From Neisseria dentiae (GTDB taxonomy: Bacteria > Pseudomonadota > Gammaproteobacteria > Burkholderiales > Neisseriaceae): 64,000 nt of DNA. Positions 52,635 through 62,993 of this stretch are shown in pieces. The stretch is taken from assembly GCF_024580525.1 (NCBI RefSeq), contig NZ_JANIKQ010000005.1, positions 1 to 64,000 of the forward strand. The letters are read 5' to 3'. The notes under the pieces are model-generated. The model was given only the letters and a program-made list of their open reading frames with translations, searched no databases and had not been told where the DNA came from. Position 1 is the stretch's first letter; each line of letters starts with the position of its first letter. Both the position numbers and the translations under genes were made by a program.

Positions 52635-52661
52635 AAAACCACAATTCTGCAACACAAGCCA

Positions 52662-52850
52662 TAGGGAGTGTAGTCAGAATGCTTGCGAAGCGGTTTTTTG
52701 AGGAAAAATCCGCAGATGCCAGGCAAAAAGCGCAGCAAGATTGGACATCTTGCGAGCATTTTAGCTTCGCAAGTCCGCTACGCTACCTAACGCCGCAGAT
52801 GCGGATTTTGACCAAAAACACCGCCGCAACGCGGTCGACTACACTCCCTA
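52662..52850. mobile_element. MITE-like element with 14-bp inverted ends
   Basis: 189 bp bounded by TAGGGAGTGTAGTC and GACTACACTCCCTA (perfect inverted repeats). The interior has inverted CCGCAGAT segments and a 27-bp piece (52761-52787) also found at 48372-48398. It has no coding capacity of its own. It fills most of the 52635-52993 gap. Confidence 0.8.
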
Positions 52851-52851
52851 C

Positions 52852-52888
52852 AGGCCGTCTGAAAAATACAACCGTTTTCAGACGGCCT
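52852..52888. terminator. DUS hairpin after the MITE-like element
   Basis: An inverted DUS pair abutting the element; the probable end of the tsaB-rimI-UDG-like transcript. Confidence 0.55.
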
Positions 52889-52993
52889 GTTACGGCAGGC
52901 TGTTTAAAAAAACAATTTCGGCATAATATCTTCAGTCAAACCAAACAACACACAGCCGCCCCGCCGCCACCCCACCCGCAAGGAGGCCACGCC

Positions 52994-55255
52994 ATGCACA
53001 GCCAGCCCGTTTCCTTAACCCCCCGCCATCTGATTGTTATCGGCGCCAGCGAACGCCCGCACAGCTTGGGCGAGCGCGTGCTGACCGCGCTGTTGCGCAC
53101 CCCTTTCGGCGGGCAGATAACGCCGGTTAACCTGCGCCACAAAACCGTGGGCGGCATGAAAGCCTACGCCAACCTGAACCGCGTACCCGACGCAGCCGAC
53201 ATGGCGCTGGTGCTCGTTCCGCCCGCCGGTTACGAAGCCGTGCTGAAAGCCTGCCACAAACAGAATATCCCCCATGCCGTTTTGGTGCAGGATTGGGACG
53301 GACTCGCCCCCGAGGCGTTGGAGCAGGCGCAGGAGGCGTTGCGGAAAATGCGCAAATCCAACGTGCGCATCACCGTATGCCATCCCGCCGCCTTGCAGAT
53401 GCCCGCTTCGGGCTTGAACACCGGCATCTATCCCGACCTGCCCGCAGGCGGCGTGGGCATCATCAGCGGCCACCCCTCGGAAAGCGCGCGCCTGTCGGCC
53501 CAAATGGCGCAGGCCGCTTTGGGCGTTTCCTGCCATATCGGCCTGCATTACCCGCTCAGCCCCACCGTTTCGGCCGACTTTATCGATATGCTCGCCGCCG
53601 ACCCGGCCACCCGGCTGATTGCCGTGTCACACAACCCGCACGAAAACCAGCGCCGGCTCTTCAGCGCCATACGCCGCGCCGCCCGCCGCAAACCCGTTCT
53701 GTTGTCGGTCTGCCATTATGCCGACGAAGAAGAACGCGCCGTGTTGCAGGCACTCTCGCGCCGCTGCGGCTGCGTGCCGGCATTCACGCCCGACGAAACC
53801 GCCGCCGCCCTCCACGCCCTTTCCGCCGCCGACAAATCCGCCCGCAAACTGCACATTATCGCCAACGAACCCTGCGGCAGCCTGCAAACCCAGGCCGACG
53901 AACTCGGCATCACACTACACCCGCTACCCGACGACGGCAGGCCGTCTGAAAACCCCTACGGCCACATCGGCTGCCACCCCGCCCCCGCACGCTACCGCGC
54001 ATTGGCGGAAAGCTGCCTGCAACACAGCCAAACCGAAGCCCTGCTGGCCGTCGTCGCACCTACCGCCGACAACACCGCCGAAAACATCACCCGGCTGATG
54101 GCCAACCTGCAACGCCAAACCAACAAACCCCTCTTCATCAGCAGCCCGTTTTCAGACGGCCTGCTGCAATTTACCCGCCCCGCGCAAGCCTTGCAGGCGT
54201 TCCGCTGCCAAAACGTTTACACCGGCCTGAAGCAGCAGCAGAACCAAACCGCCAAACCCCTGCCGGGCCATCTGAAAACACCTTCGGTGCGCGAAATACA
54301 GAAAACCCCGGCCGACCTGCCGCAGCTGGCCAAAGCCCTCTGCCTGCCCGAATACAAAACACCCGAAGCCAACCCGCAGTTCGTACTCTCGTTCAAACGC
54401 CACGCCCGTTACGGCGCCGTACTCTACGCCCGCACCCCCGCACACACGCTGGCCGTGCTGCCGCCCTTTACCACGCTTGACGCCGAATACCTGATCCGCC
54501 AAGCCGATTTGAAACGCCACCAAAAAACCGTACACCAACTGCTGCACAGCCTGAATACCGCCGCCTCCGTACCTTTTATCACCGAAATCACCGTTTCCGC
54601 CGGCAGCACGGGCACCGCTTCCGACATCAAAACCGACCCGCAGGCCGAAAACGTCGAAAACGTGCTCGCCCCCTATCCCGCCAAACCCGCACACACCTTC
54701 ACCCTGAAAAACGGCCAAACCGTCCGCATCAGGCCGCTGCTGCCCGAAGATGCCGAAGCCAAACAGAATTTCGTGCGCAGCCTGCCCGAAGAGCAACGCT
54801 ACACCCGCTACATGATGCACCTTGCCGAACTCAGCCCCGCCATGCTCGCCCGCGCCTGCAACCTCGACTACGCCTGCGAAGGCGCCGTTGTAGCCGAAGC
54901 CGAAAGCGGCACCTGGCTGGGCGTGGCCCGCTTCGGCCCCGCCGATACGGCAGGGCGCTGCGAATTCGGTATCAGCGTCGCCCCCGCCGCACAAGGCCAA
55001 GGGCTGGCCGTGCATCTGATGGAACAAATCATTCAGACGGCCAAACAGCAAGGCTACCGCGAAATGAGCGCCGAAATCCTGCAAAGCAACCCCGCCATGC
55101 AGAAACTGGCCGGGAAACTCGGCTTTGCCCTCACCCCCTCGCCGCACGACAGCGCCCTCGCCGAAGCCGTTTTAAACCTGGCCGAACCGAAAAACACCCC
55201 CGTAAACAACATCAAGCGCAATTTAAAACAACAAATACTTGCACTAAAATCCTAA
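52994..55255 (+). CDS. Pat-type protein: acyl-CoA synthetase-like domains fused to GNAT
   Basis: 753 residues with AAGGAGG before ATG 52994. Order: CoA-binding Rossmann domain (LIVIGASERPHSLGERVLTA, 14-33), succinyl-CoA-synthetase-like flavodoxin domain (GVGIISGHPSESARLSAQMA and following), a reduced ATP-grasp-like remnant (about 460-540), and a C-terminal GNAT domain (VRIRPLLPEDAEAKQNFVRS, CEFGISVAPAAQGQGLAVHL). E. coli PatZ is about 886 residues; here much of the ATP-grasp part is gone. It is probably a lysine acetyltransferase acting on metabolic enzymes. The frame can be read back to 52493 through the MITE; that is not coding. Confidence 0.85.
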   Translation: MHSQPVSLTPRHLIVIGASERPHSLGERVLTALLRTPFGGQITPVNLRHKTVGGMKAYANLNRVPDAADMALVLVPPAGYEAVLKACHKQNIPHAVLVQDWDGLAPEALEQAQEALRKMRKSNVRITVCHPAALQMPASGLNTGIYPDLPAGGVGIISGHPSESARLSAQMAQAALGVSCHIGLHYPLSPTVSADFIDMLAADPATRLIAVSHNPHENQRRLFSAIRRAARRKPVLLSVCHYADEEERAVLQALSRRCGCVPAFTPDETAAALHALSAADKSARKLHIIANEPCGSLQTQADELGITLHPLPDDGRPSENPYGHIGCHPAPARYRALAESCLQHSQTEALLAVVAPTADNTAENITRLMANLQRQTNKPLFISSPFSDGLLQFTRPAQALQAFRCQNVYTGLKQQQNQTAKPLPGHLKTPSVREIQKTPADLPQLAKALCLPEYKTPEANPQFVLSFKRHARYGAVLYARTPAHTLAVLPPFTTLDAEYLIRQADLKRHQKTVHQLLHSLNTAASVPFITEITVSAGSTGTASDIKTDPQAENVENVLAPYPAKPAHTFTLKNGQTVRIRPLLPEDAEAKQNFVRSLPEEQRYTRYMMHLAELSPAMLARACNLDYACEGAVVAEAESGTWLGVARFGPADTAGRCEFGISVAPAAQGQGLAVHLMEQIIQTAKQQGYREMSAEILQSNPAMQKLAGKLGFALTPSPHDSALAEAVLNLAEPKNTPVNNIKRNLKQQILALKS

Positions 55256-55312
55256 TTTATCTTAAAATCAGCGGTTTTCTATACATCCGATTTTTACAAA
55301 AGGAATTTCTTC

Positions 55313-55561
55313 ATGGTAGTTATCCGTTTAGCACGCGGCGGCTCGAAACACCGCCCGTTTTTCAACGTAATCGTAACCGACTCGCGCAACCGCCGCGACG
55401 GCCGCTTCATCGAGCGCGTAGGCTTCTACAACCCCGTTGCCAACGAAAAACAAGAGCGCGTGCGCCTGAACGCCGAGCGCCTGAACCACTGGATCGCCCA
55501 AGGCGCACAAGTCAGCGAAGCCGTAGCCAAGCTGGTTAAAGAGCAAAAAGCCGCCGCCTAA
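55313..55561 (+). CDS. rpsP: 30S ribosomal protein S16
   Basis: 82 residues, start [20 protein letters not shown]. The [20 protein letters not shown] core is highly conserved. First gene of the standard rpsP-rimM-trmD-rplS operon. AAAGGAATTTC precedes the ATG. Confidence 0.98.
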   Translation: MVVIRLARGGSKHRPFFNVIVTDSRNRRDGRFIERVGFYNPVANEKQERVRLNAERLNHWIAQGAQVSEAVAKLVKEQKAAA

Positions 55562-55578
55562 CCCCCGCACCGACTGCC

Positions 55579-56088
55579 ATGACCGACACTCAGCAATGGG
55601 TAGCCATGGGCTACATCAAAGGCGTATTCGGCGTTAAAGGCTGGCTCAAAATCGCCGCCGGCACCGAATACGCCGACAGCCTGTTGGACTACCCCGAGTG
55701 GCGGCTCAGCAAAAACGGCCAACACCGCAGCGTTATTCCCGAAGCAGGAAAAACCGCCAACGGCGAGCTGCTGGTAAAACTCGAAGGCATAGACGACCGC
55801 GACGAAGCATTCGCCCTGCGCGGCTATACCATAGAAATCCCCCGCGAAGCCTTTGCCCCCGCCGAAGAAGGCGAATACTACTGGGCAGACTTGGTGGGCA
55901 TGACCGTAACCAACACCGAAGGCATCACCTTGGGCACGGTTAAAAACCTGATGGAAACCGGCGCGCACGACGTATTGGTGGTGGAAGGCGGATACGGCCA
56001 GAAACTGATTCCCTTCGTTTCCCAATACATCCTGACCGTCAACACCGAAAACAAAACCATCACCGCCGACTGGGGCTTGGACTACTGA
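55579..56088 (+). CDS. rimM: Ribosome maturation factor RimM
   Basis: 169 residues. The N-terminal RimM beta barrel ([20 protein letters not shown]) and C-terminal PRC-barrel ([33 protein letters not shown]) are both complete. It binds S19 during 30S head assembly. 17 bp after rpsP; its TGA overlaps the trmD ATG by one base. Confidence 0.97.
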   Translation: MTDTQQWVAMGYIKGVFGVKGWLKIAAGTEYADSLLDYPEWRLSKNGQHRSVIPEAGKTANGELLVKLEGIDDRDEAFALRGYTIEIPREAFAPAEEGEYYWADLVGMTVTNTEGITLGTVKNLMETGAHDVLVVEGGYGQKLIPFVSQYILTVNTENKTITADWGLDY

Positions 56089-56837
56089 TGCTGATTCAGG
56101 CCATCACCCTGTTTCCCGAAATGTTCCAAAGCATTACCGGCTACGGCGTAACCGGACGGGCGCTCAAACAAAACCTGTGGCGCTTCAACGCCATCAACCC
56201 GCGCCGCTTTGCCGACAACAAACTCGGCTACATCGACGACCGCCCTTTCGGCGGCGGCCCCGGTATGATTATGATGGCTCCGCCGCTTAAAGCCGCCATC
56301 GAAGCAGCCGAAGCACAATGCAGCGGCAGCGGCAAAGTGATTTACCTCAGCCCGCAAGGCACGCCGCTCACGCATAACAAAGCGGCAGAGCTTGCCAAGC
56401 TCGACAACCTGATTTTGCTTTGCGGCCGCTACGAAGGCATAGACGAACGCCTGCTACAAAGCAGCGTCGACGAAGAAATAGGCATCGGCGACTTTGTCGT
56501 TTCCGGCGGCGAATTACCCGCCATGATGCTGATGGATGCCGTTTTACGGCTGATACCCGGCGTATTGGGCGATATGCAGTCCGCCGAACAGGATTCGTTT
56601 TCAGACGGCCTGCTCGACTGCCCCCACTACACCAAACCCTTAGAATTTCAGGGCATGACGGTTCCCGAAGTATTACGCTCCGGCAACCACGGCCTGATAG
56701 CCGAGTGGCGGTTGAAAGAATCGCTGCGACGCACCTTGGCGCGCCGACCCGATTTACTCGAAAAGCGCAGTTTAATCCCACAGGAATCCCGCCTCTTGAA
56801 CGAAATCCTGCAAGAGCAACGGGAAAACCAATCATAA
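56088..56837 (+). CDS. trmD: tRNA (guanine37-N1)-methyltransferase
   Basis: 249 residues, SPOUT family. Signatures: [46 protein letters not shown] and the knot region [18 protein letters not shown]. It methylates G37 in tRNAs reading CNN/GGG codons to prevent frameshifting. An internal DUS encodes DSFSDGLLD, a loop insertion tolerated in the family. Confidence 0.98.
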   Translation: MLIQAITLFPEMFQSITGYGVTGRALKQNLWRFNAINPRRFADNKLGYIDDRPFGGGPGMIMMAPPLKAAIEAAEAQCSGSGKVIYLSPQGTPLTHNKAAELAKLDNLILLCGRYEGIDERLLQSSVDEEIGIGDFVVSGGELPAMMLMDAVLRLIPGVLGDMQSAEQDSFSDGLLDCPHYTKPLEFQGMTVPEVLRSGNHGLIAEWRLKESLRRTLARRPDLLEKRSLIPQESRLLNEILQEQRENQS

Positions 56838-56850
56838 CTTAGGAAAAAAC

Positions 56851-57216
<366 letters not shown>

Positions 57217-57236
57217 GCCCAGCGGCAGCCCAAACA

Positions 57237-57264
57237 AATACCCGCCACACAGGCGGGTATTTTG
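57237..57264 (+). terminator. rpsP-rimM-trmD-rplS terminator
   Basis: The stem AATACCCGCC/GGCGGGTATT with loop ACACA, then TTGTTG; 20 bp after rplS. Confidence 0.85.
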
Positions 57265-57280
57265 TTGCGGCGCCACTTTC

Positions 57281-57300
57281 ATAGTGGTTTAAATTTAAGC
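57281..57300. mobile_element. Correia element end fragment
   Basis: ATAGTGGTTTAAATTTAAGC matches a Correia terminal repeat, but no second end follows. A decayed remnant in the 57217-57539 gap, which also holds single DUS copies and a GCAAAGGTCTC motif. Confidence 0.6.
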
Positions 57301-57539
57301 CGCCATATCAAGTTTTTTCAGACGGCCTGGAAGCTTTGCGAAATTCGTTTAGGCCGTCTGAAATATTTATTCCCCTTCATTAATCGGGCTTAACCCGATA
57401 ATGGCGGGGTGTCGCAGGAAGCCGTGTATTCCCGTTAAGTTTTCAGACGGCCGGGGCAACTTGCAAAGGTCTCTTGCCCCAAACAAGCTTATTCAACATA
57501 ATGGCTCATCCGCAATCCGAGGCCGTCTGAAAGAAATAC

Positions 57540-58487
57540 ATGCTGCAACTCAAACACATCAACAAACGCTACGGCGGCAAAACCGTGGCCGACGATATCA
57601 GCCTCGAAGTAAACGACGGCATGTTGCTGGCGGTTCTCGGCCGTTCCGGCTGCGGCAAATCCACCCTGCTGAAAATCGCCGCAGGTTTGGTGGAACCCGA
57701 CAGCGGCGAAGTGTGGATAAACGGTGAAAACCGCACCCGCACCCCACCCGAGCGCCGCCATATTTCGCTCGTATTCCAAGACTATGCCCTGCTGCCGCAT
57801 TTAAATGTGCTGCAAAACGTTGCTTTCGGGTTGAAAATGCGTGGAGTTGGCAAAGCCGAAACACAGCGGCGCGCCGAAGCCATGCTGGTCGAAGTCGGTT
57901 TGGCCGACGAAGCGGAACGCCGCCCCGAAAGCCTGTCCGGCGGCGAACAGCAACGCGTGGCACTCGCCCGTGCGCTGGTTACCGAACCGCAGCTGATGCT
58001 GCTCGACGAGCCTTTCTCCAGCCTCGACACCGGCCTGCGCAGCCAACTCAGACAGCTGACGGCCGAAAACATCCGCCGCCGCAACATCCCCGCCGTAATG
58101 GTTACGCACGACCCCGAAGAAGCATTTGCATTGGCCGACCGCATCGCGCTGATGCACAACGGCCGCATTATCCAGTTGGCCGAACCCGACATGCTGATCG
58201 CCGCCCCTGCCGATGCCCGCGCGGCACGTTTGATCGGCGCAGAAAATGTCAGCAACGAGCGTTATATTCCGCAACAGGCGCTCTGTTTCAACCATCCCCA
58301 CGGCGCGGCCAGCAAAATCGTGTCGCACACCCGCCTGCCCGACCGCAGCCTGATTACACTCCGCCACCCGCAACATGGCGACATCCGGCTGTATCTCGAT
58401 CCGGCACAATCCGGCAACTTAAACCTGCAACCGGGCAGCGAATGGCCGTTGGGTGTAGATGAAAGCCAGGTGGTCAGATTCGGCTGA
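57540..58487 (+). CDS. ABC transporter ATP-binding protein (Fe3+/polyamine/sulfate importer class)
   Basis: 315 residues. Walker A GRSGCGKST (34-42), Q-loop VFQDYALLPHL, signature LSGGEQQRVALARAL, Walker B LMLLDEPFSSLD and switch H in VMVTHDPEEAF. A ~110-residue C-terminal extension (after LIGAEN) is the regulatory/TOBE-like region of the FbpC-PotA-CysA class. No permease or binding-protein gene lies next to it, so the substrate is open. A single DUS lies just before the start codon. Confidence 0.88.
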   Translation: MLQLKHINKRYGGKTVADDISLEVNDGMLLAVLGRSGCGKSTLLKIAAGLVEPDSGEVWINGENRTRTPPERRHISLVFQDYALLPHLNVLQNVAFGLKMRGVGKAETQRRAEAMLVEVGLADEAERRPESLSGGEQQRVALARALVTEPQLMLLDEPFSSLDTGLRSQLRQLTAENIRRRNIPAVMVTHDPEEAFALADRIALMHNGRIIQLAEPDMLIAAPADARAARLIGAENVSNERYIPQQALCFNHPHGAASKIVSHTRLPDRSLITLRHPQHGDIRLYLDPAQSGNLNLQPGSEWPLGVDESQVVRFG

Positions 58488-58559
58488 AGCCGTAAAACTA
58501 CCGATTTGCCCATACGGTTAAAACCTTTTTCCACTTTTATTGCAAATACACTACAGGCC

Positions 58560-58633
58560 GTCATGCTCGGACTTATTCTGAATATCTTTTTGTTTTAAAA
58601 GTGATAGATACTCGGAACAAGCCCGAGTATGAC
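58560..58633. repeat. TACTCGGGC palindromic repeat, copy 9
   Basis: A diverged left arm and a good right arm, between the convergent ABC-ATPase and DUF1289 genes. Confidence 0.75.
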
Positions 58634-58700
58634 GCGCAAGTGTTTAATGATTGGAATCTACAAAACTTATTCAGGCCGTCTGAAAACACATCCCCAGCGA

Positions 58701-58955
58701 TTAAAACTCAAACCCCATCTGATCGGGCAATTCCGCCGATGCCTGCTGTTTTTCCCATGCCAGCTTTTGCAGTTTCTGACGGCGCATGGCAATCAAGCGC
58801 ATCACTTGATGCTTCTGCGTATCGCTCATTTTCAGCCAATACAGGCGCTCGTCGCGGCTGCGCAGGCAGCCTTTGCAGAAGCCTTTGCTGTTGGCTTCAC
58901 ACACGCCGACACAGGGGCTGGGAATGGCGAAGAATTCGAGTTGTTCCATAATCAT
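58701..58955 (-). CDS. DUF1289 family protein
   Basis: 84 residues. The cysteine pattern PCVGVCEANSKGFCKGCLRS (about 14-33) followed by a W-rich helical tail (ERLYWLKMSDTQKHQVMRLI) defines DUF1289. The four cysteines could hold zinc or an iron-sulfur cluster; the function is unknown. A second ATG six bases downstream (MEQLEFF) is an equally good start. Confidence 0.82.
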   Translation of the reverse strand: MIMEQLEFFAIPSPCVGVCEANSKGFCKGCLRSRDERLYWLKMSDTQKHQVMRLIAMRRQKLQKLAWEKQQASAELPDQMGFEF

Positions 58956-59108
58956 GCCGAAAACAGGGGGCAGGTATGCCGATTACCTTTGCAAGACTGC
59001 CATTCTGCTTGAAAACACGGGCGCTTTCAACGGCAAGCCGTCTTCATACCATTGTGCCGAAAATAACGGTACAATTCGGCCAACCGCAAAATCTCACAGG
59101 TTTCACAC

Positions 59109-59876
<768 letters not shown>

Positions 59877-59930
59877 AAAACACTCAATTGACGGCAAAAC
59901 AACATCCCGGCAGTTTGTTAAAACTGCTGC

Positions 59931-59955
59931 CATACTCGGGCCTGCCCGAGTATTT
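59931..59955. repeat. TACTCGGGC repeat, single arm (copy 10)
   Basis: Only one arm (CATACTCGGGCCTGCCCGAG) is present. The 59877-60172 gap also has a GAGACCTTTGCAAAA motif (60058-60072) and a truncated NIME left part ending in a DUS. Confidence 0.65.
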
Positions 59956-60172
59956 TTCTTTCCTAAAAGGCGCGGTATTCGGAGCTGACACAAATATGGC
60001 GGGAACGGTATCAAAACAAATCGGCCAAAGGTCTGGCTGCATATTTTCAGGCGGCCTGAGACCTTTGCAAAATTCAAATTGCTATCTAAAAAATCTGAAC
60101 TCCGTCATTAGCTTCGGCACAAGGCCGTCTGAAATATGTAGACAGGTTTCAGCCATCCGCTGCCCGCCGCCC

Positions 60173-60832
60173 TTAATCCGCCAACAATTTACCCACCGCC
60201 GCTCCGATATCCGCCGCCTGCGTAATGGCCGAAATCACCGCCACGCCGTCCGCCCCTGCGGCGCGCACGGCGGCGGCATTGTGTTCCGTGATGCCGCCGA
60301 TGGCAACCAGTGGGTGCAGAAAGCCGCTGCTACGGATACGGCGGATAAAATCCGTTCCCACCACAGGCTCGGCATCGGCTTTCGAACGCGTGGAAAAAAT
60401 CGGGCCGACGGCGGCGTAATCCATAGCCTCATTCTGCCGGCTGGCCGCCAGCTCGGCCAATGTGTTGTGTGACAAGCCCAACATCAATCTGCCTTTGCAT
60501 AACGCAGCCGCCTGCTCGGGCGGGGTGTCTTGCTGTCCGATATGCACACCGTCCGCGCCCAATTCAAGCGCCAGCCGGATATCGTCGTTGATAAAAAACG
60601 GCACGCGGTAATGGCGGCACAAATCGCGGCAGTCGGCGGCAGTTTGGCGGATTTGCACCGCATCCTGCAAAGCGCCCTGCCCCTTTTCCCGAAACTGAAA
60701 ACAGGTGATGCCGCTTTGCAGGGCTTGTTCGAGTATGTACAGCAGGTTTTGCGCAGGCCTGCCTGAAAGGTGGCGGCAGTCTTGCGTACCGGCAATAAAA
60801 TAGAGTTTGAGCATGGCGCGGTGGTCGAACAT
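60173..60832 (-). CDS. thiE: Thiamine-phosphate synthase
   Basis: It joins HMP-pyrophosphate and thiazole phosphate to thiamine phosphate. 219 residues from MFDHRAMLKLYF with AAAGGA upstream. TIM-barrel motifs: CFQFREKG, PFFINDDIRLALELGADGVH, GQQDTP, YAAVGPIFSTRSK and VAIGGITEHNAAAVRAAGAD. It lies on the same strand as thiD and thiM but 217 bp from thiD, and without its own visible riboswitch. Confidence 0.95.
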   Translation of the reverse strand: MFDHRAMLKLYFIAGTQDCRHLSGRPAQNLLYILEQALQSGITCFQFREKGQGALQDAVQIRQTAADCRDLCRHYRVPFFINDDIRLALELGADGVHIGQQDTPPEQAAALCKGRLMLGLSHNTLAELAASRQNEAMDYAAVGPIFSTRSKADAEPVVGTDFIRRIRSSGFLHPLVAIGGITEHNAAAVRAAGADGVAVISAITQAADIGAAVGKLLAD

Positions 60833-61049
60833 ATCAAATCCTTTACCAATAAAGCGGATAATGTTTTCAGATGGCCTGAACAAGTCCGACGGAAGCGGCA
60901 AACAGTTTCTTGCAATACGCGGCTTTCAGGCAATGTAGAGCCATGCGGGTAAAACGCCGGCATCAGAGACGGCAGCGGGCAGGGCCGCCGATGCCATGAT
61001 AGTGAATCGACTCGGGCCGCCCCGCCGGCAATGCTTGTCGGCCGGAAAT

Positions 61050-61856
61050 TCAAGCCGTCTGAAAAGCCCAATGGTTAACCGGCCCGTGCCCGTGCCCGAT
61101 ATTCAGCGGTTGGCTGATGGCAGTGGTGATAAATTGCTTCGCCAACTTGACGGCGGTTTCGATGTCCGCCCCTTTGGCCAGTTCCGCCGTGATGCAGGCT
61201 GCGAAAGTGCAGCCGGTGCCGTGGGTATGCGGCGTCGGCATACGCGGGCTTTCCAAGGCAAAATGTGCGTCGGGGGTAAACACCCAATCGCGGCAGACGC
61301 TGCTCTGCGATTGGCCGCTATGGCCGCCTTTAATCACCACGTTTTGTGCGCCTGCTTCCTGCAATAAGCGTGCTGCGCGTTCTGCATCGGCATCGCTGCC
61401 TATGCTGATGCCGGTTAATGCTTCCGCCTCCGGCAGATTGGGCGTTACCACGTCGGCCAGCGGCAGCAGGCTGTGTTTTAAGGCGGCAACCGCATCAGGC
61501 TGCAACAGCGGCGCGCCGCCTTTGGCTATCATCACGGGGTCGAGCACCAATCGGCCGAAGGGTTTGTTGCGCAGCATTTCTGCCACACACTCGGTAATTT
61601 CAGCCGTGCCGAGCATACCGATTTTGCATGCCGAAATCGAAAAATCTTCGGCCACCGCACGGATTTGTGCGCGTATCGAATCCAACAGCAGCGTGTGGAT
61701 ATGACTCACGCCCAAGGTGTTCTGCGCGGTAACGGCGGTAATCACGCTGGCACCGAACACGCCGCGCATCTGAAAGGTTTTCAAATCGGCCTGAATGCCC
61801 GCACCGCCGCCGGAATCCGAGCCGGCAATGGTTAAGGCTTGTGCAATTTGGTTCAT
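61050..61856 (-). CDS. thiD: Hydroxymethylpyrimidine/phosphomethylpyrimidine kinase
   Basis: 268 residues. Ribokinase-fold motifs ALTIAGSDSGGGAGIQADLK (7-26), VLDPVMIAKGGAPLL and the anion-hole HGTGCTFAACITAEL. It phosphorylates HMP twice for thiamine synthesis or salvage. 77 bp downstream of thiM with a DUS hairpin between. The C-terminus FQTA is written by an imperfect reverse DUS. Confidence 0.95.
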   Translation of the reverse strand: MNQIAQALTIAGSDSGGGAGIQADLKTFQMRGVFGASVITAVTAQNTLGVSHIHTLLLDSIRAQIRAVAEDFSISACKIGMLGTAEITECVAEMLRNKPFGRLVLDPVMIAKGGAPLLQPDAVAALKHSLLPLADVVTPNLPEAEALTGISIGSDADAERAARLLQEAGAQNVVIKGGHSGQSQSSVCRDWVFTPDAHFALESPRMPTPHTHGTGCTFAACITAELAKGADIETAVKLAKQFITTAISQPLNIGHGHGPVNHWAFQTA

Positions 61857-61913
61857 GATGTTCTCCTGTTTTTATGGCTGTTCCCGTTGATTAAGATTGT
61901 GCAAATATAATGG

Positions 61914-61944
61914 AGGCCGTCTGAACAATCTTTTCAGACGGCCT
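61914..61944 (-). terminator. DUS hairpin at the thiM 3' end
   Basis: An inverted DUS pair whose right arm contains the thiM stop codon (GAG GCC GTC TGA). It may partly uncouple thiD from thiM. Confidence 0.6.
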
Positions 61945-62749
61945 CTATATCCGCCCACCGCACTTTGGCAGCGGCGGCAACCTGCTCTTCCGTTACGGCG
62001 GCCAAGCTGTCGATAAAGCGGATCATAAACGTGCCATGCTGCGTGTTCCGCAACCCTGCGGCCGCCTGTTCTGCCGCTACACCGTACACCGTACAGGCTT
62101 CAATTGCCGCTGCCAGATAGTCGCTTGCGGGTGCCACGGCCAAAAATGCACCACATACCGCGCTGAGCAGGCAACCGGATGTGGTGATGCCGGGCAGCAA
62201 AGGCGTACCGTTATTTAATACCGCCAGCTTCAGGCCGTCTGAAACATAGTCGGTTTCGCCGCTCACTACGGCAACCGTCTCATAACGGCGCGCAACAGCC
62301 GCCGCAATCGCCCCCACATCGGCCGCTCCGCTGCCTGCGTCCACGCCTTTGGCCGACCAAGCCACACCTGCAAGCTGCGCCATTTCTCCCGCATTACCGC
62401 GGATCGCTGCAAAACGGATCTCCTGCAACAAGGTTTGAACAGTATCCCGCCGAAATGCCGTGGCGCCAACGCCCACCGGATCCAACACCACCGGCACACT
62501 CGCCCCGTTGGCCGAACGGCCGGCAACCAACATCGCCTGTATCTTATCGGTATCCAAAGTGCCGATATTCAATACCAAGGCAGAACTTAATGCGGCCAAT
62601 TCTTCCATCTCCTCCACACTGTCGGCCATAATCGGCGAGGCGCCCACCGCCAGCAAACCATTTGCAGAAAAATGAGCGGCAACGATATTGGTAATATTGT
62701 GAATCAACGGATTTTTACTGCGTACTTCGGCCAGATAATGAAATTGCAT
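61934..62749 (-). CDS. thiM: Hydroxyethylthiazole kinase
   Basis: It salvages thiazole alcohol for thiamine. 271 residues from MQFHYLAEVRSKNPLIHNIT with GGAGGAG upstream. Motifs NIVAAHFSANGLLAVGASPI, VPVVLDPVGVGATAFRRDT, AIRGNAGEMAQLAG and the GITTSGCLLSAVCGAFLAV anion hole with catalytic C are all present. Expression is under a TPP riboswitch with a terminator. The longer frame upstream overlaps that leader. Confidence 0.96.
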   Translation of the reverse strand: MQFHYLAEVRSKNPLIHNITNIVAAHFSANGLLAVGASPIMADSVEEMEELAALSSALVLNIGTLDTDKIQAMLVAGRSANGASVPVVLDPVGVGATAFRRDTVQTLLQEIRFAAIRGNAGEMAQLAGVAWSAKGVDAGSGAADVGAIAAAVARRYETVAVVSGETDYVSDGLKLAVLNNGTPLLPGITTSGCLLSAVCGAFLAVAPASDYLAAAIEACTVYGVAAEQAAAGLRNTQHGTFMIRFIDSLAAVTEEQVAAAAKVRWADIEAV

Positions 62750-62797
62750 GGTATAAGCTCCTCCTTTGGCACTAACAATAAAACGCATAGGCAAACA

Positions 62798-62845
62798 AAA
62801 AAACCGCAACCGGATACCGTTTCAAACGGCATCAGTTGCGGTTTT
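62798..62845 (-). terminator. Riboswitch-controlled terminator before thiM
   Basis: The minus strand has AAAACCGCAAC, an inner hairpin GATGCCGT-TTGAA-ACGGTATC, then GTTGCGGTTTTTTTG. It is a long stem with a U tract between the TPP aptamer and thiM. The inner arm reads GCCGTTTGAA, one base from a DUS core. Confidence 0.85.
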
Positions 62846-62878
62846 CAAATCAATTTCCAAACAGATGGCTGTCATTTT

Positions 62879-62957
62879 AGTTTCCTACGCCAGTATTAAC
62901 TGTATCAGGTTCACGGGTATCATCTCAGCCGTCCATCACGACAGCACCCCGACTAAG
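62879..62957 (-). promoter_or_regulatory. TPP riboswitch (THI box)
   Basis: The minus strand has CGGGGTGC, GGCTGAGATGATACCCGTGA, ACCTGAT and TTAATACTGGCGTAGGAAAC, the complete THI-element core. Bound thiamine pyrophosphate should favour the terminator at 62798-62845 and shut off thiM. Confidence 0.95.
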
Positions 62958-62964
62958 TGAATGA

Positions 62965-62993
62965 ATATTATGTAATTTTCAAAAATAATGCAA
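62965..62993 (-). promoter_or_regulatory. thiM leader promoter
   Basis: The minus strand has TTGCAT (62988-62993), 17 bp and TAATAT (62965-62970); the start falls at the first base of the aptamer. From 62994 to 63200 there is nothing recognisable but one single DUS (about 63060). Confidence 0.7.

Noticed and set aside
52493-52993. N-terminal extension of the Pat-type gene frame by 167 codons
   Set aside because: The extension crosses the UDG-like gene and the MITE; AAGGAGG before ATG 52994 and homology to the CoA-binding domain fix the real start.
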